This document shows positions 1 to 11,543 of a DNA stretch of 64,000 nucleotides, piece by piece. The notes below the pieces were generated by a model that was given only the letters and a program-made list of their open reading frames with translations, was not told the DNA's origin and made no database searches. Both the position numbers and the translations under genes were made by a program. Source of the stretch: Sinonovacula constricta (lineage: Eukaryota; Mollusca; Bivalvia; Cardiida; Solecurtidae). Positions within the stretch are counted from its first letter, which is position 1. Every line of letters begins with the position of its first letter. The stretch covers positions 35,145,260 through 35,209,259 of the forward strand of contig CM017559.1 of NCBI GenBank assembly GCA_007844125.1, read 5' to 3'.

Positions 1-467
1 ATATACAAGACGCGCCATATATTTGTTATCTACCACAAGCTTAGCAGCGAAACTTATCGTTTTATAACTAAACTGTCTTGAAAAGATGTCACGAAATCCT
101 TAAGTATACATGGCAACTGTCATGTCTAATTTATTGAATAATTTTATCATATTGGTATTTTAATACATTTATTCACTGCTGTCATTTTACTAAGATAAAC
201 TTAAAAAACCTCTGCGTCAAAAACCAAGCTCCTGGTAGTAAGAATACCATATGCCTGAAGCACATAACGTTTAAAACAATAAAAAGGAAAAAAAAAGAAA
301 CAAAATGGAAACAACGCATCTGTGATTTTGTCATTTCAAGTTTTTATTTTGTTAAATTTTTTTTCAGATATGGAGTTATTCTTTTTTTAAAGAAAGGCAG
401 TAACGATTCTTAGGACGATTATCCCGACTTTAGACCATAAAAAGTCTTAATTGCCAACTGCTACGTC

Positions 468-475
468 TATATAAG
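468..475 (+). promoter_or_regulatory. TATA box of the ectodomain gene
   Basis: The motif TATATAAG lies 94 bases upstream of the ATG at 562. A TATA box at this place predicts transcription start near 498-500 and a 5' UTR of about 60 bases without an intron. The distance and the clean match make this the likely core promoter. The actual start site is inferred, not seen. Confidence 0.55.
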
Positions 476-561
476 CTAGAAAACAACACAGGCTACCTAG
501 TAAACATTTTGTGTTCTAGATCATACTACAGCACAGTTAAAAGTCCTTTGACATCATTTAA

Positions 562-1557
562 ATGGCGTCTAGTTTTCTCGTCGCAATTGCCTTATTTTCT
601 CAGTCTATTTCTGCAGGAGGATTAAATGATCATGCACTTAATTCGAAACTGGACATTCTTAATGAACTGTGTCCGTATTCCACTATCTGCAACGACCATA
701 GCCCGGAAGGCAATGAAACCCAGTGGGTTGACTCACAGCCATGCTGTGCCTCATGTAGTTGCCGCCCGGACTGTGGACTGTCAAACAGTTGCTGCTTCGA
801 GGAATATGATACATATCGCATTGTAGAAAGGTACAGTATGAATTGCATAATACCAATAGTGCAAAATCCCGGGGGCATGAGGATTCCAGGCGCGCCGGAA
901 AGGTATTACATGATAACCGAATGTTACGAAAAAGAGCGGAAAGAAAATACAACCTGTCGTCATCGGAACGGTAAAGACTTCTTATCACCCGTATCTTCCT
1001 CAGACACTGGATTAATTTACTACAACGAAGACTGTGCGCAGTGTAATGGCGTAAAACCAGAATCTCATATCCCCTGGAAGCTAACCATTGTGGCAGGAAT
1101 GGTGTATAACACGCCATCCTGGACTTGGCAGCTAGAGTCCATACTTGACACACGCAGGTGGTACAGTGTTTATATTCCCAGAAATGATAACTATAGTAGG
1201 TACTGGCACTGTGAACACGACGAAGTGCCGTGTAAATTAGAGGACAACGAGTTGATAACCCTTTGCGAAACGCTTAATATGCCGTTCGAATTGAATGAAG
1301 ACAATTTTAATCCCATCATTTATCGAAATATTTACTGTGCTTTGTGCGATGGTAAAAACGAGGAGACAATAAAATTGTTCTCTATTTGTCTTGCAGAGAA
1401 GACATTTATAAAATCTAAAGGTTTAACTGTCATTAATATTTTGGATTTTAAAAAAATTAAACATTTTACAGACCTCATTCAGTTATTTGCTGTACCGGCG
1501 TCCAGAAAGACAGATGAAGCATTTTGCCAAAGAAATGAAGTATTCAACACGTTTACG
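562..1557 (+). CDS. Exon 1: secreted/membrane cysteine-rich ectodomain, bivalve orphan GPCR-like
   Basis: First coding exon, 332 codons. Residues 1-18 form a signal peptide (hydrophobic core FLVAIALF, likely cleavage after SISA). It is followed by a cysteine-rich segment with CPYSTIC near residue 37 and clustered cysteines (CCASCSC, then NSCCFEEYD) around residues 61-81, later paired cysteines (EDCAQC, YCALC) and several N-glycosylation sequons (NET, NTT, NYS). This order resembles the N-terminal ectodomains of many bivalve family-B-like orphan GPCRs; that is recognition of pattern, not a search result. The exon ends at ACG followed by GTAAAA, phase 0, so its last residues CQRNEVFNTFT join exon 2 (NSCLSLLCPEG) to recreate a conserved C...f..C...C motif. 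The frame itself stays open to a stop at 1597-1599, 13 codons into the intron. The ATG has G at +4 but T at -3. No other upstream in-frame start is better. Confidence 0.8.
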
Positions 1558-2540
1558 GTAAAACGTTTCTTCACTTATACATATCACCACTTTAATTAAA
1601 TTTAAAACAAAAACAAAGAAATATTTAATTAATTTCTTTATTGGCTTTATAATAATGTCAGTTTATAAAATGGCTGTTCAAATTGTTTAATGATTGATAA
1701 TAATATGCAATTATTATTTCTGGTATTTATGAATGTATCTGCACAGCTAATGGTGCTTAAATAGGAACTTGGCTGTAGAGTCATACGTTGCTATAAATGC
1801 TAAATCTGCCAAGTCCGACAATGCAGCTGGAAAAAGTACAAATGTAAAACCGTTAACATACGCCCGTATTCACTAACCATAGAATTGCTCAAGTCATAGA
1901 TTTCAATCCACAATATCTTCATTGTGTGTTAAGCTACATGTCTGCACTTTTGCATGACACTTTAACTTTCTGCTTAAAATCCCATTGAAGCTTCATAAAT
2001 AAGCTTATTTTTGTTGGTATAAAAAATATAGACGTGGACTTCTATCAAAACTTTGATAAGCAATCTGCAGCCACTACTAATTACATGTACTTGATGTTCG
2101 GTAAATTAGGATATTCTTGTCCATCAAAACTCTCTAGTCCTTCTAGTTCAGCTACCGGTTCAGCTACCGGTCCGGTATCCGGTATGTAATTATAACCATT
2201 GCGTTTATCAAGTGTTCCTTAAAATTCCTTAAAATCCACCTGGTCTTTCGTCCTTTATTCGAATGTCGTGTAAAGTTAAAACGGTAAAATATTTTTATGA
2301 GGTCCTAAAGTTTCCTAACTTTTAAAACTGCACACCGTCTTTCGTAGTTTCGAAAAACTAATAAAAAGAAAGAAGGAAAATAGAAAAAAGTGGGCCTCTT
2401 CAACAAAGATGAACCAAGATAAAATATTATCTCAGGTGGCGTTGTATTTGTGCAAGCAATGTCCAGCACAAGTAAATCATGAACAAAGTTGCTTGCTTTT
2501 CAACAATGAGTGTACCATTTTTTATTTCCTACAAATGTGT
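1558..2540. other. Start of intron 1, no feature seen
   Basis: AT-rich intronic sequence between the exon 1 donor and the reverse transcriptase relic. It begins with the 13-codon open extension of exon 1 (to 1599), followed at once by ATTAAA-rich sequence that could act as a poly(A) signal. No gene or clear repeat was recognised in the rest. Confidence 0.5.
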
Positions 2541-2544
2541 GCTT

Positions 2545-2790
2545 TTCAAAACGGTTCTATGTTTCCTATTAGAGAATATTTACATACACTGCGGTGACAC
2601 TTTATTTAGTCAAGTAAGTGGTCTTCCTATGGGAACCAACTGTGCACCATTAATTACTGATTTGTTTTTATACTGCTTTCAACGTGATTTCGTTTAGCTT
2701 TATCCCCTTCTAACCAAAGCCACAATATAGAGGCTTTCAATTTAATGTCACGCTATCTTGACGACATTCAAACTATAACACGATAACGGA
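2545..2790 (+). pseudogene. Penelope-like element reverse transcriptase relic
   Basis: The translation contains LLENIYIHCGDTLFSQVSG followed by LPMGTNCAPLITDLFLYCF (motif at 2623-2652), matching the reverse transcriptase signature typical of Penelope-like elements (G-I-PMGTNCAPL-ADLFLY). After a stop at 2695-2697 the next conserved block, FNLMSRYLDDI with the catalytic YLDD pair, appears at about 2733-2768 in another frame. So the fragment has at least one stop and one frameshift. The upstream fingers domain, the C-terminal part and the GIY-YIG nuclease were not found. It is a dead fragment inside intron 1, same strand as the host gene. The alternative is another element class with a similar motif; the PMGTNCAPL string favours Penelope. 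Confidence 0.72.
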
Positions 2791-3404
2791 CAGGTCGTTG
2801 AGAATATATGAAAAAAGTGACTTAAAGCCATAATCGGACAGTCACTGATGGATTTCTTGTCTCTTCATCTCTCCAGTCGTGCCCCTTATAGGTAAGACAC
2901 CTTGAGCTGTCTCAATCCCCTTTAAGTGAGATTGCACAGTAAGTATAACATCGATATTTTGTGTAACGCTATTATAAAATATGCCAAAAAGCGGATAAAA
3001 CCTCGGCTTTATATGATATGTTATTTTAAAACTTATTACCTATTAACTCCTAACAATACTACATTTTATTTTGTTGGTAAGGCTTGTTTTCTGAAATTCC
3101 ATGATTTCTTTCGTAATTTTACATTTCACTTATGACACTTTTGGCATTGTATGACGTCTTTACATTGTTCTTATTATACGTCAGTGCTTGGGCTGTTTTA
3201 TTTCAAACTACTTTCTACTCTCATTTGGAATGTTTAGGTTGCCGAGGCTTTTATCCACTATTTATATTGTACATATGTTAATAGTAATTTTATTAATAGC
3301 TATTTTGTCTGTATATAAGTTCATTGTAGCTGTTTTAACTCCTGATGCAGGTGTTTACTGTTAGTTGTCTCACTTTGACGGGATATTTTACACTGTTTGT
3401 TTGA

Positions 3405-3590
3405 TAGAAAAACCTTCAGAAAGTGCGAGGTTGGAGAGCTACACAAACCAGGTTTTAGCACCCAATTCACCCCGGTCCTTTTGCCTTACTGACCGTTCCA
3501 AGGCGGTAAATGCTGGTCTTGTTTGTTTGTTTTGTCTCGTCTCTGTTTTTGTCACATTTACATTTACCCCGTTTGCCTTTGTCTAGAGGC
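3405..3590 (-). repeat. Dispersed repeat family R1 (hairpin family), partial copy
   Basis: On the minus strand it carries TTACCGCCTTGGAACGGTCA and then a GGGGTGAATTGG segment and CTCCAACCTCGCACTTTCTGA, collinear with the better copy at 3895-4505. No coding potential. The family recurs at 3895, 6125, 15211, 56560 and 57515. Confidence 0.6.
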
Positions 3591-3894
3591 AGTTTAGATT
3601 TAAATATCTGTGGAAATTTTGATATGACTTTTTTTTATTTACCAATTTAAAAAAATAGATACAAAATAGATAGGTGACACAAAATATTTGAACCAGTTGT
3701 AATTTGTTTCATTAAATTGACACGCATTTAATAAAGTGTTATGATGCATATAAAAATTACCCGGCCCCTCCCGCTTTTAAACAAGAATAATACACAACTT
3801 TAACGCACTGACAATATGGTAACCCATTTCTGATTCTATGAAATTAGGGTTCATATACATATATTGCGTGTACATTTCGGAAATTTTACTATTG

Positions 3895-4505
3895 TTAAAT
3901 AAATATAAGAAACTATGACAAAGTCCTATGAGCAGTGCAACATATACCAAACTCCGAAAAGGCACAGAACAAAGGTATTTCATATGCAAGCCAAGCGAAA
4001 AGTAAGAACAAATTTGTTATGACTCACTGATGAGTCATTTAACGAAAAGAGCGAACCCGACAGTTACCGCCTTGTAACGGTCAGTCGGCAATATGGACCG
4101 ACTGGGGTGCTTAAACCGGTTTTACAGAGCTCTAACCTCGCACTTCCTGACGAGGTTCTAAAATGCAAGAAATGAAAAGAAAAACGACCTATTTAAATAC
4201 AAAATGTCTAGGCGCTGATATCTCTACAAGTTATGACGAAAGTAGTGACGTCATTGACAAATAATGTCCACATAGTGTTTAGAAAAGAATTGGGTATTAT
4301 TTCGATTTGAAAAAACTACACAAAAATTGTTGACTATAAATAAAAATAACTTTCTGAATCATGAACAAACATGACCAGAGACGAATAAATGGATATAGCA
4401 TCCTGTTCATGTGAAGATGGAATTGAAGAACCAAAGTCCAATGTCCATCAAAGGAAATACACGTAACAATCCTTATAGGATGAATTAAATGACAGCATAG
4501 TGAGC
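3895..4505 (+). repeat. Dispersed repeat family R1, longest copy
   Basis: Best-preserved copy of a non-coding repeat. Order: a block around 3900-3990 shared (inverted) with 57600-57690, then TTACCGCCTTGTAACGGTCA, then the hairpin CAGTCGG-9 nt-CCGACTG at 4082-4104, the GCTTAAACCGGTTTTACAGA segment, TGACGTCA at about 4247, and a 3' part (GATGGAATTGAAGAACCAAA) shared with the 15.2-kb copy. No terminal inverted repeats or TSD were resolved, so class (SINE, MITE or LINE tail) is open. A neighbouring inverted partial copy is at 3405-3590. Confidence 0.62.
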
Positions 4506-4809
4506 TCGTATCATTACGAAGTGAATTGTATTTATCTTCAAACATTATCAGTTCCAACATGTGATTTATTGAGAATGTCTGAGACAACAGCAGCTTAAAA
4601 TATATGAAATGCAGAGTGATATATACATTGAATTCAACAGGGTTGAAACTATCTTTATCCAACTTAAAGCAATGGCCCACAGGTATCCTAGTAAGAGTTT
4701 CTAATTAAAAGTTTTATACGTTTCCCTTATGTATTTTAATATAATCTTCCAATGCGTTTGTGGCTAACTTAATGCATTTCAATAATATTTCAATTATTCA
4801 ATAATACTG

Positions 4810-4985
4810 GGAGCGGACCTGGTAGCGCAATCGGTAGAGCGTCGGCTCCAGGTACGGGAGGCCCAGGGTTCGATCATACCAAAGTCGTTAAAAATGGCAG
4901 TGGTATTGTTCTCTTGCTAATATTTAATCAAATATAAGGGTAGTTCAACCACCGGATGGCCCGATGTCAGGATAATGTGAATAGC
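4810..4985 (+). repeat. tRNA-derived SINE, 3'-truncated copy
   Basis: Head GGACCTGGTAGCGCAATCGG followed by TAGAGCG resembles a tRNA A box, and GGGTTCGATCA at 4866-4876 a B box, at normal tRNA spacing. There is no convincing acceptor stem, so it is not a functional tRNA gene. The body (AAAGTCGTTAAAAATGGCAG, then GCCCGATGTCAGGATAATGT) matches the full copy at 60344-60651 but stops near 4985, so about the last 140 bases are missing. Confidence 0.72.
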
Positions 4986-5374
4986 TAAAAAGAAAGTTAG
5001 ACTTGACTGTTTCGTTATATCGAAAAGATTAATTTTAGAGTTTAAATGCTGTGTGGATAAAGATCAGATAAGTATTTAAATTAATTGACCTGACAATTTA
5101 AAGATTAATAAAAATCTCCTTTAAAAATGACATTTTTAATGTTAATGCTGATACATATGAAAAGTAGTAATACAAAAATATAAGATATAACAACCATTTT
5201 TTCAAGCAAACGTTCTTAATAATAAAATGTAAGTTAACATTCAACTTACTTATTTATTGTAATTTAAACAGTGATATTCAAAATAAGGTGGGAGGTGTAT
5301 AGTTCAATAAAAAAGAAGGAGAAAACGATCAGGTTAACGAATTGATAAAAACCTTTGGCCACGCAGTGAATTAG

Positions 5375-5375
5375 A

Positions 5376-5444
<69 letters not shown>

Positions 5445-5470
5445 GATGATGATTATGATGATGATGATGA
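5375..5470. repeat. (AAT)n microsatellite running into (GAT)n
   Basis: About 22 uninterrupted AAT triplets, then GATGATGATTATGATGATGATGATGA. A trinucleotide microsatellite in intron 1 that changes unit by a single base substitution. Confidence 0.95.
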
Positions 5471-5917
5471 CTGAGCTACGATAAATAATGAAATAAAATA
5501 TTGCACAGTATCATTAAATCGTATACTATCATAATGTCCTTAAAACACGTGTTTTACGTGTAGGACAGAAGAACCAAAAAAGTCGCGAAGTTTTAAAATT
5601 ATTTTAGCCGCTTTAACCTAACTAAATGAGTATATATTCGATCTACATATGATGTGCGGATAAGGATGTTAAAAGTGTAACTTAACTGTTCAAAGTTGTG
5701 ACAAAGTTGCTATAATTACTTTTAGAACAAGTTATGAGAAATAAAATAAATCCGGATATATCTTTAAAATATGAAGTCATCTAAACATTGACCAACAGAA
5801 ACGAAGTCTGATTAATTGTTTTGTAGTGTCGTGAACCAGTTGGAGGTTTTTATAATCCATGTCATTTTTAAATTCTTTTAATTGAAGTTATATCTTTTGT
5901 ATTACACATCTATATAT

Positions 5918-6072
5918 TAGGCTTGCGGATCGGGAGGTTGCGGGTTCAATCCCCGGCCGGGTCAAACCAAAAACTTTAAAGTTGGTAGTAATGGCTTTCC
6001 TCCTATCGCTCGGGGCTAATAGGACAGCATTACGCCTGACGCGTCGATGTCAGTATAATGGACCTCATACAT
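5918..6072 (+). repeat. Second tRNA-derived SINE type, 5'-truncated
   Basis: The stretch GGTTGCGGGTTCAATCCCCG contains a good B box (GGTTCAATCCC at 5943-5953). It is followed by AAAGTTGGTAGTAATGGCTT and GTCGATGTCAGTATAATGGA, which loosely matches the body of the 60.3-kb SINE. The A box half is not recognisable. It may be a sister subfamily sharing the same central body. Confidence 0.55.
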
Positions 6073-6124
6073 ATTACACTCACAATGTTAAACAGATCTA
6101 GAAAATAATATTTTGTCACCTTTT

Positions 6125-6400
6125 CGCCTTACATAAAGGTGATCACTACTGGAGGTGTGGCCCTGTCAAATCGTTTTAACCACCCTAGCCCGCTCTATTT
6201 CCGACTGACCATTCCAAGGCGGTAACTGTTAGGTTGTCTTTACTTTCTAAAATGTCTCTTCACAGTAATGCTGTAACTTGTTTTTTTTTTATTTTGACTG
6301 GCATGTAAATACCTTTATCCTGTGCCTTTTTAAACATTTATATACATTATGTTGCAATATTTATAGGATATTGTCAAATTTCCTTTATAATTACGCTCCT
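6125..6400 (-). repeat. Dispersed repeat family R1, inverted copy
   Basis: Contains CATTCCAAGGCGGTAACTGT (reverse of the R1 core) and then, in the same order as the 57.5-kb copy, CTAAAATG..., CATGTAAATACCTTTATCCTGTGCC and TATGTTGCAATATTTATAGGA. The collinearity over about 270 bases with 57515-57690 supports one family. The hairpin is degraded here. Confidence 0.55.
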
Positions 6401-6410
6401 TTCGAACTCT

Positions 6411-7600
6411 CCCCTATCTGTTGTCCAGCATTAAGGTACCCGGTCTGTTGTCCAACATAATTTCACATCATCTCCGCCTTTTATATTTCAAAAAAATTGG
6501 TACTTACTATTGGATATGTTGTCCAACATAAACCGTTTTTTCCACTCCTTTTGTTCCTATCCCAATATTAAGGTACTCCCTCCTTAGTCTCTTTTACAAC
6601 ATAATGGTAATTATCCAAGGTCTGTTGCCACGCATTACAGTACTCACTCCACGGTTTATTGTCTAACTTGAAGGTGCCCGCATTCCGATCTGTTGTCCAA
6701 CATAAAGGTTCTCGCTCCCAGGTGTGTTGTCCAACGCACACTTTCTCGCTTCCAGGTTTGTTGTCCAACGCACACTTTCTGACTCCCAGGTCTGTTGTCC
6801 AACATTAACGTTACTCGCCTCCCAGGTCTGTTGTCCAACATTAACGTTACTCGCCCCCAGGTCTGTTGTCCAACATTAACGTTACTCGCCCCCAGGTCTG
6901 TTGTCCAACATTAACGTTACTCGCCCCCAGGTCTGTTGTCCAATTTAAACGTTACTCGCCCCCAGGTCTGTTGTCCAACATTAACATTACTCGCCTCCCA
7001 GGTCTGTTGTCCAACATTAACGTTACTCGCCCCCCAGGTCTGTTGTCCAACATTAACGTTACTCGCCTCCAGGTCTGTTGTCCAACATTAACGTTACTCG
7101 CCCCCAGGTCTGTTGTCCAACATAAACGTTACTCGCCCCCCCCCGGTCTGTTGTCCAACATTAACGTTACTCGCCACTCGCCTCCAGGTCTGTTGTCCAA
7201 CATTAACGTTACGCGCCCCCCAGGTCTGTTGTCCAACATTAACGTTACTCGCCCCCCAGGTCTGTTGTCCAACATAAACTTACTCGTTCTCAGGTCTGTT
7301 GTCCAACATTAACGTTGCTCGCCTCCCAGGTCTGTTGTCCAACATTAACGTTACTCGCCCCCAGGTCTGTTGTCCAACATAAACGTTACTCGCCCCCCAG
7401 GTCTGTTGTCCAACATTAACGTTACTCGCCCCCAGGTCTGTTGTCCAACATTAACGTTACTCGCCTCCCAGGTCTGTTGTCCAACATAAACGTTACTCGC
7501 CCCCCAGGTCTGTTGTCCAACATAACCGTCGCTCGCTCCCAGGTTTGTTGTCCAACATAAACTTACTCGTTCTCAGGTATTTTGTCCAACTTAAATGTTA
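6411..7600. repeat. 35-bp minisatellite
   Basis: Unit of 35 bp containing GGTCTGTTGTCCAACATTAA and CGTTACTCGCCCCCA; period measured between starts at 6861, 6896 and 6931. The regular core spans about 6786-7550 with roughly 21 units; C-run length (C3 to C7) makes units 35-39 bp. Degenerate units flank it from 6411. An open frame at 6866-7312 on the plus strand and others on the minus strand are by-products of the repeat, not genes. Confidence 0.93.
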
Positions 7601-8300
7601 ATTTATCATTAGCTTCATTACACTCCTGGTCTAGTGTCCATAAAGTACTCAATCCCGGGTTCATTGTTTTTCAAGATAAACGTAACTACTCTCCAGTCTT
7701 CTGTCAACTACATGGTAATCACTTGCCGGTCTTTTGTCCAATATAAAGGTACTGTCGCCATAGTATTTAGTTCTACATAGAAATTCTCATTTTTTACTGT
7801 ACTGTCCGTCATTAATGCCTCTGGTTTTACAGAAATGTTTTCACTTCCCATTTTGTCCATCACAAATTTCTTTAGTTCAACATAAAGATTCTAACGTTCC
7901 ATTCTAATGTTCATCATTAATGCCTTTAGTTCTGCAGAAAGGGTGTTGACTTCCCATTTTGTCAATCACAAATTCCTTTAGTTCAACATAAAGATTCTAA
8001 CGTTCCATTCTTATGTTCATCATCAATGCCTATAGTTCTACAGAAAGATTCTAACGTTCCATTCTTATGTTCATCATCAATGCCTATAGTTCTACAGAAA
8101 GGTTTTCTCTTCACATTTTTTTTCTATCATTAATGCCTCAAGTTTAACATAAAGGCTCTCACTTTCCATTCTTTCTCCATCATTAATGCCTTTAGTTCTA
8201 CAATAGGGTTTTCCTTTCCCATTCTATTTTCTATCCGTAATGCCTTTGGTTCAACATTAATGTTCTCATTCTGTTGCATCATAAATTACTTTAGATCGAC
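7600..8300. repeat. Degenerate ~52-bp tandem repeat
   Basis: The phrase ATTAATGCCTTTAGTTCTAC recurs with changes near 7812, 7914, 8022, 8074, 8130, 8181 and 8237, i.e. about every 51-56 bases or twice that. Units also share CAACATAAAGATTCTAACGTTCC, which looks like a decayed version of the 35-bp unit upstream. Probably an older layer of the same array. Confidence 0.7.
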
Positions 8301-8370
8301 ATAAAGGTCTATTGTTCAACAAAGTTTATGTCACAAATAAAACAACAACAACAACATGTAACGGTAAACA

Positions 8371-11300
8371 AACACGTGCAGGAAGATGTATATATTTAAC
8401 ATAACACACGTGTATTATACAGGAAGATATATATATTTAACACAACACACATGTATTATACAGGAAGATGTATATATTTAACATAACATACGTGTATTAT
8501 ACAGGAAGATGTATATATTTAACATAACACACGTGTATTATACAGGAAGATGTATATATTTAACATAACTTACGTGTATTATACCGGAAGATGTATATAT
8601 TTAACATAACACACGTGTATTATACAGGAAGATGTATATATTTAACATAAGAAACGTGTATTATACAGGAAGATGTATATATTTAACATAACACACGTGT
8701 ATTATACAGGAAGATGTATATATTTAACATAACATACGTGTATCATACAGGAAGATGTATATATTTAACATAACACACGTGTATTATACAGGAAGATGTA
8801 TATATTTAACACAACACACATGTATTATACAGGAAGATGTATATATTTAACATAACATACGTGTATTATACAGGAAGATGTATATATTTAACATAACACA
8901 CGTGTATTATACAGGAAGATGTATATATTTAACATAACACACGTGTATTATACAGGAAGATGTATATATTTAACATAACATACGTGTATCATACAGGAAG
9001 ATGTATATATTTAACATGACACACGTGTATTATACAGGAAGATGTATATATTTAACACAACACACATGTATTATACAGGAAGATGTATATATTTAACATA
9101 ACATACGTGTATTATACCGGAAGATGTATATATTTAACATAACACACGTGTATTATACAGGAAGATGTATATATTTAACATAACACACATGTATTATACA
9201 GGAAGATGTATATATTTAACATAACATACGTGTATTATACCGGAAGATGTATATATTTAACATAACACACGTGTATTATACAGGAAGATGTATATGTTTA
9301 ACATAACAAACGTGTATTATACAGGAAGATGTATATATTTAACATAACACACGTGTATTATACAGGAAGATATATATATTTAACATAACATACGTGTATC
9401 ATACAGGAAGATGTATATATTTAACATAACACACGTGTATTATACATGAAGATGTATATATTTAACATAACATACGTGTATTATACAGGAAGATGTATAT
9501 ATTAAACATAACATACGTGTATTATACAGAAAGATGTATATAATTAACATAACACACGTGTATTATACAGGAAGATGTATATATTTACATGTAACATAAC
9601 ACACGTGTATTATACAGGAATATGTATATATTTTACATAACACACATGTATTATACAGGAAGATGTATATATTTAACATAACACTCGTGTATTTTACAGG
9701 AAGATGTATATATCTAACATAACATACGTGTATTATACAGGAAGATGTATATATTTAACATAACACACGTGTATTATACAGGAAGATGTATATATTTAAC
9801 ATAACACACATGTATTATACACATGTATTATACAGGAAGATGTATATATTTAACATAACATACGTGTATTATACAGGAAGATGTATATATTTAACACAGC
9901 ACACATGTATTATACAGGAAGATGTATATATTTAACATAACATACGTGTATTATACAGGAAGATGTATATATTTAACATAACACACGTGTATTATACAGG
10001 AAGATGTATATATTTAACATAACACACGTGTATTATACAGGAAGATGTATATATTTAACACAACACATATGTATTATACAGGAAGATGTATATATCTAAC
10101 ATAACATACGTGTATTATACAGGAAGATGTATATATTTAACATAACACACATGTATTATACACATGTATTATACAGGCAGATGTATATATTTAACACAAC
10201 ACACATGTATTATACAGGAAGATGTATATATTTAACATAACATACGTGTATTATACAGGAAGATGTATATATTTAACATAACACACGTGTATTATACAGG
10301 AAGATGTATATTTTTAACATAACACAGTCACGTGTATTATACAGGAAGATGTATATATTTAACAAAACAAACGTGTATTATACAGGAAGATGTATATATT
10401 TAACATTACACACGTGTATTATACAGGAAGATGCCTATATTTAACATAACATACGTGTCTTATACAGGAAGATGTATATATTAAACATAAAACACGTGTA
10501 TTATACAGGAAGATGTATATATTTAACATAACACACGTGTATTATACAGGAAGATGTATATATTTAACATAACATACGTGTATTATACAAGAAGATGTAT
10601 ATATTTAACATAACACACGTGTATTATACAGGAAGATGTGTATATTTAACATAACACAGTCACGTGTACTATACAGGAAGATGTATATATTTAACAAAAC
10701 AAACGTGTATTGTACAGGAAGATGTATATATTTAACATAACACACGTGTATTATACAGGAAGATGTCTATATTTAACATAACATACGTGTATTATACAGG
10801 AAGATGTATATATTAAACATAACACACGTGTATTATACAGGAAGATGTATATATTTAACATAACACACGTGTATTATACAGGAAGATGTATATATTTAAC
10901 ATAACATACGTGTATTATACAGGAAGATGTATATATTTAACATAACACACGTGTATTATACAGGAAGATGTGTATATTTAACATAACACAGTCACGTGTA
11001 TTATACAGGAAGATGTATATATTTAACAAAACTAACGTGTATTATACAGGAAGATGTATATATTTAACACAACACACATATATTATACAGGAAGATGTAT
11101 ATATTTAACATAACATACGTGTATTATACAGGAAGATGTATATATTTACCATAACACACGTGTATTATACAGGAAGATGTGTATATTTAACATAACACAG
11201 TCACGTGTATTATACAGGAAGATGTATATATTTAACAAAACTAACGTGTATTATACAGGAAGATGTATATATTTAACATAACACACGTGTATTATACAGG

Positions 11301-11543
11301 ATGATGTATATATTTAACATAACATACGTGTATTATACAGGAAGATGTATATATTAAACATAACACACGTGTATTATACAGGAAGATGTATATATTTAAC
11401 ATAACACACGTGTATTATACAGGAAGATGTATATATTTAACATAACACACATGTATTATACAGGAAGATGTATATATTTGACATAACATACGTGTATTAT
11501 ACAGGAAGATGTATATATTTAACATAACATACGTGTATTATAC
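8371..11543. repeat. 41-bp minisatellite, about 77 copies, with higher-order units
   Basis: Unit of 41 bp containing ACAGGAAGATGTATATATTT then AACATAACACACGTGTATTAT; spacing of exactly 41 measured at 8521/8562 and many other places. Variants differ mainly at CACACGTG / CATACGTG / CACATG. A 4-base insertion (AGTC) makes a 45-bp variant at 10325, 10657, 10989 and 11198; the first three are 332 bp apart (7 x 41 + 45), the fourth 209 bp (4 x 41 + 45). The array fills the last third of intron 1 and stops 25 bases before exon 2. Confidence 0.97.

Noticed and set aside
630..1153. Minus-strand frames of 60-156 codons opposite exon 1
   Set aside because: Shadows of the real exon, which has a signal peptide, a patterned cysteine set and phase-compatible downstream exons.
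4810..4880. Functional tRNA gene
   Set aside because: A and B boxes are present but the acceptor stem does not pair, and related copies with the same non-tRNA body exist at 49.3 and 60.3 kb, so it is a SINE head.
6866..7312. 148-codon plus-strand frame with LLSNINVTRPPG repeats
   Set aside because: Repeat-derived from the 35-bp minisatellite; frame survives only because of variable C-run lengths.
8371..11543. CRISPR-like array
   Set aside because: Continuous tandem units without unique spacers, in a eukaryotic intron; it is a minisatellite.
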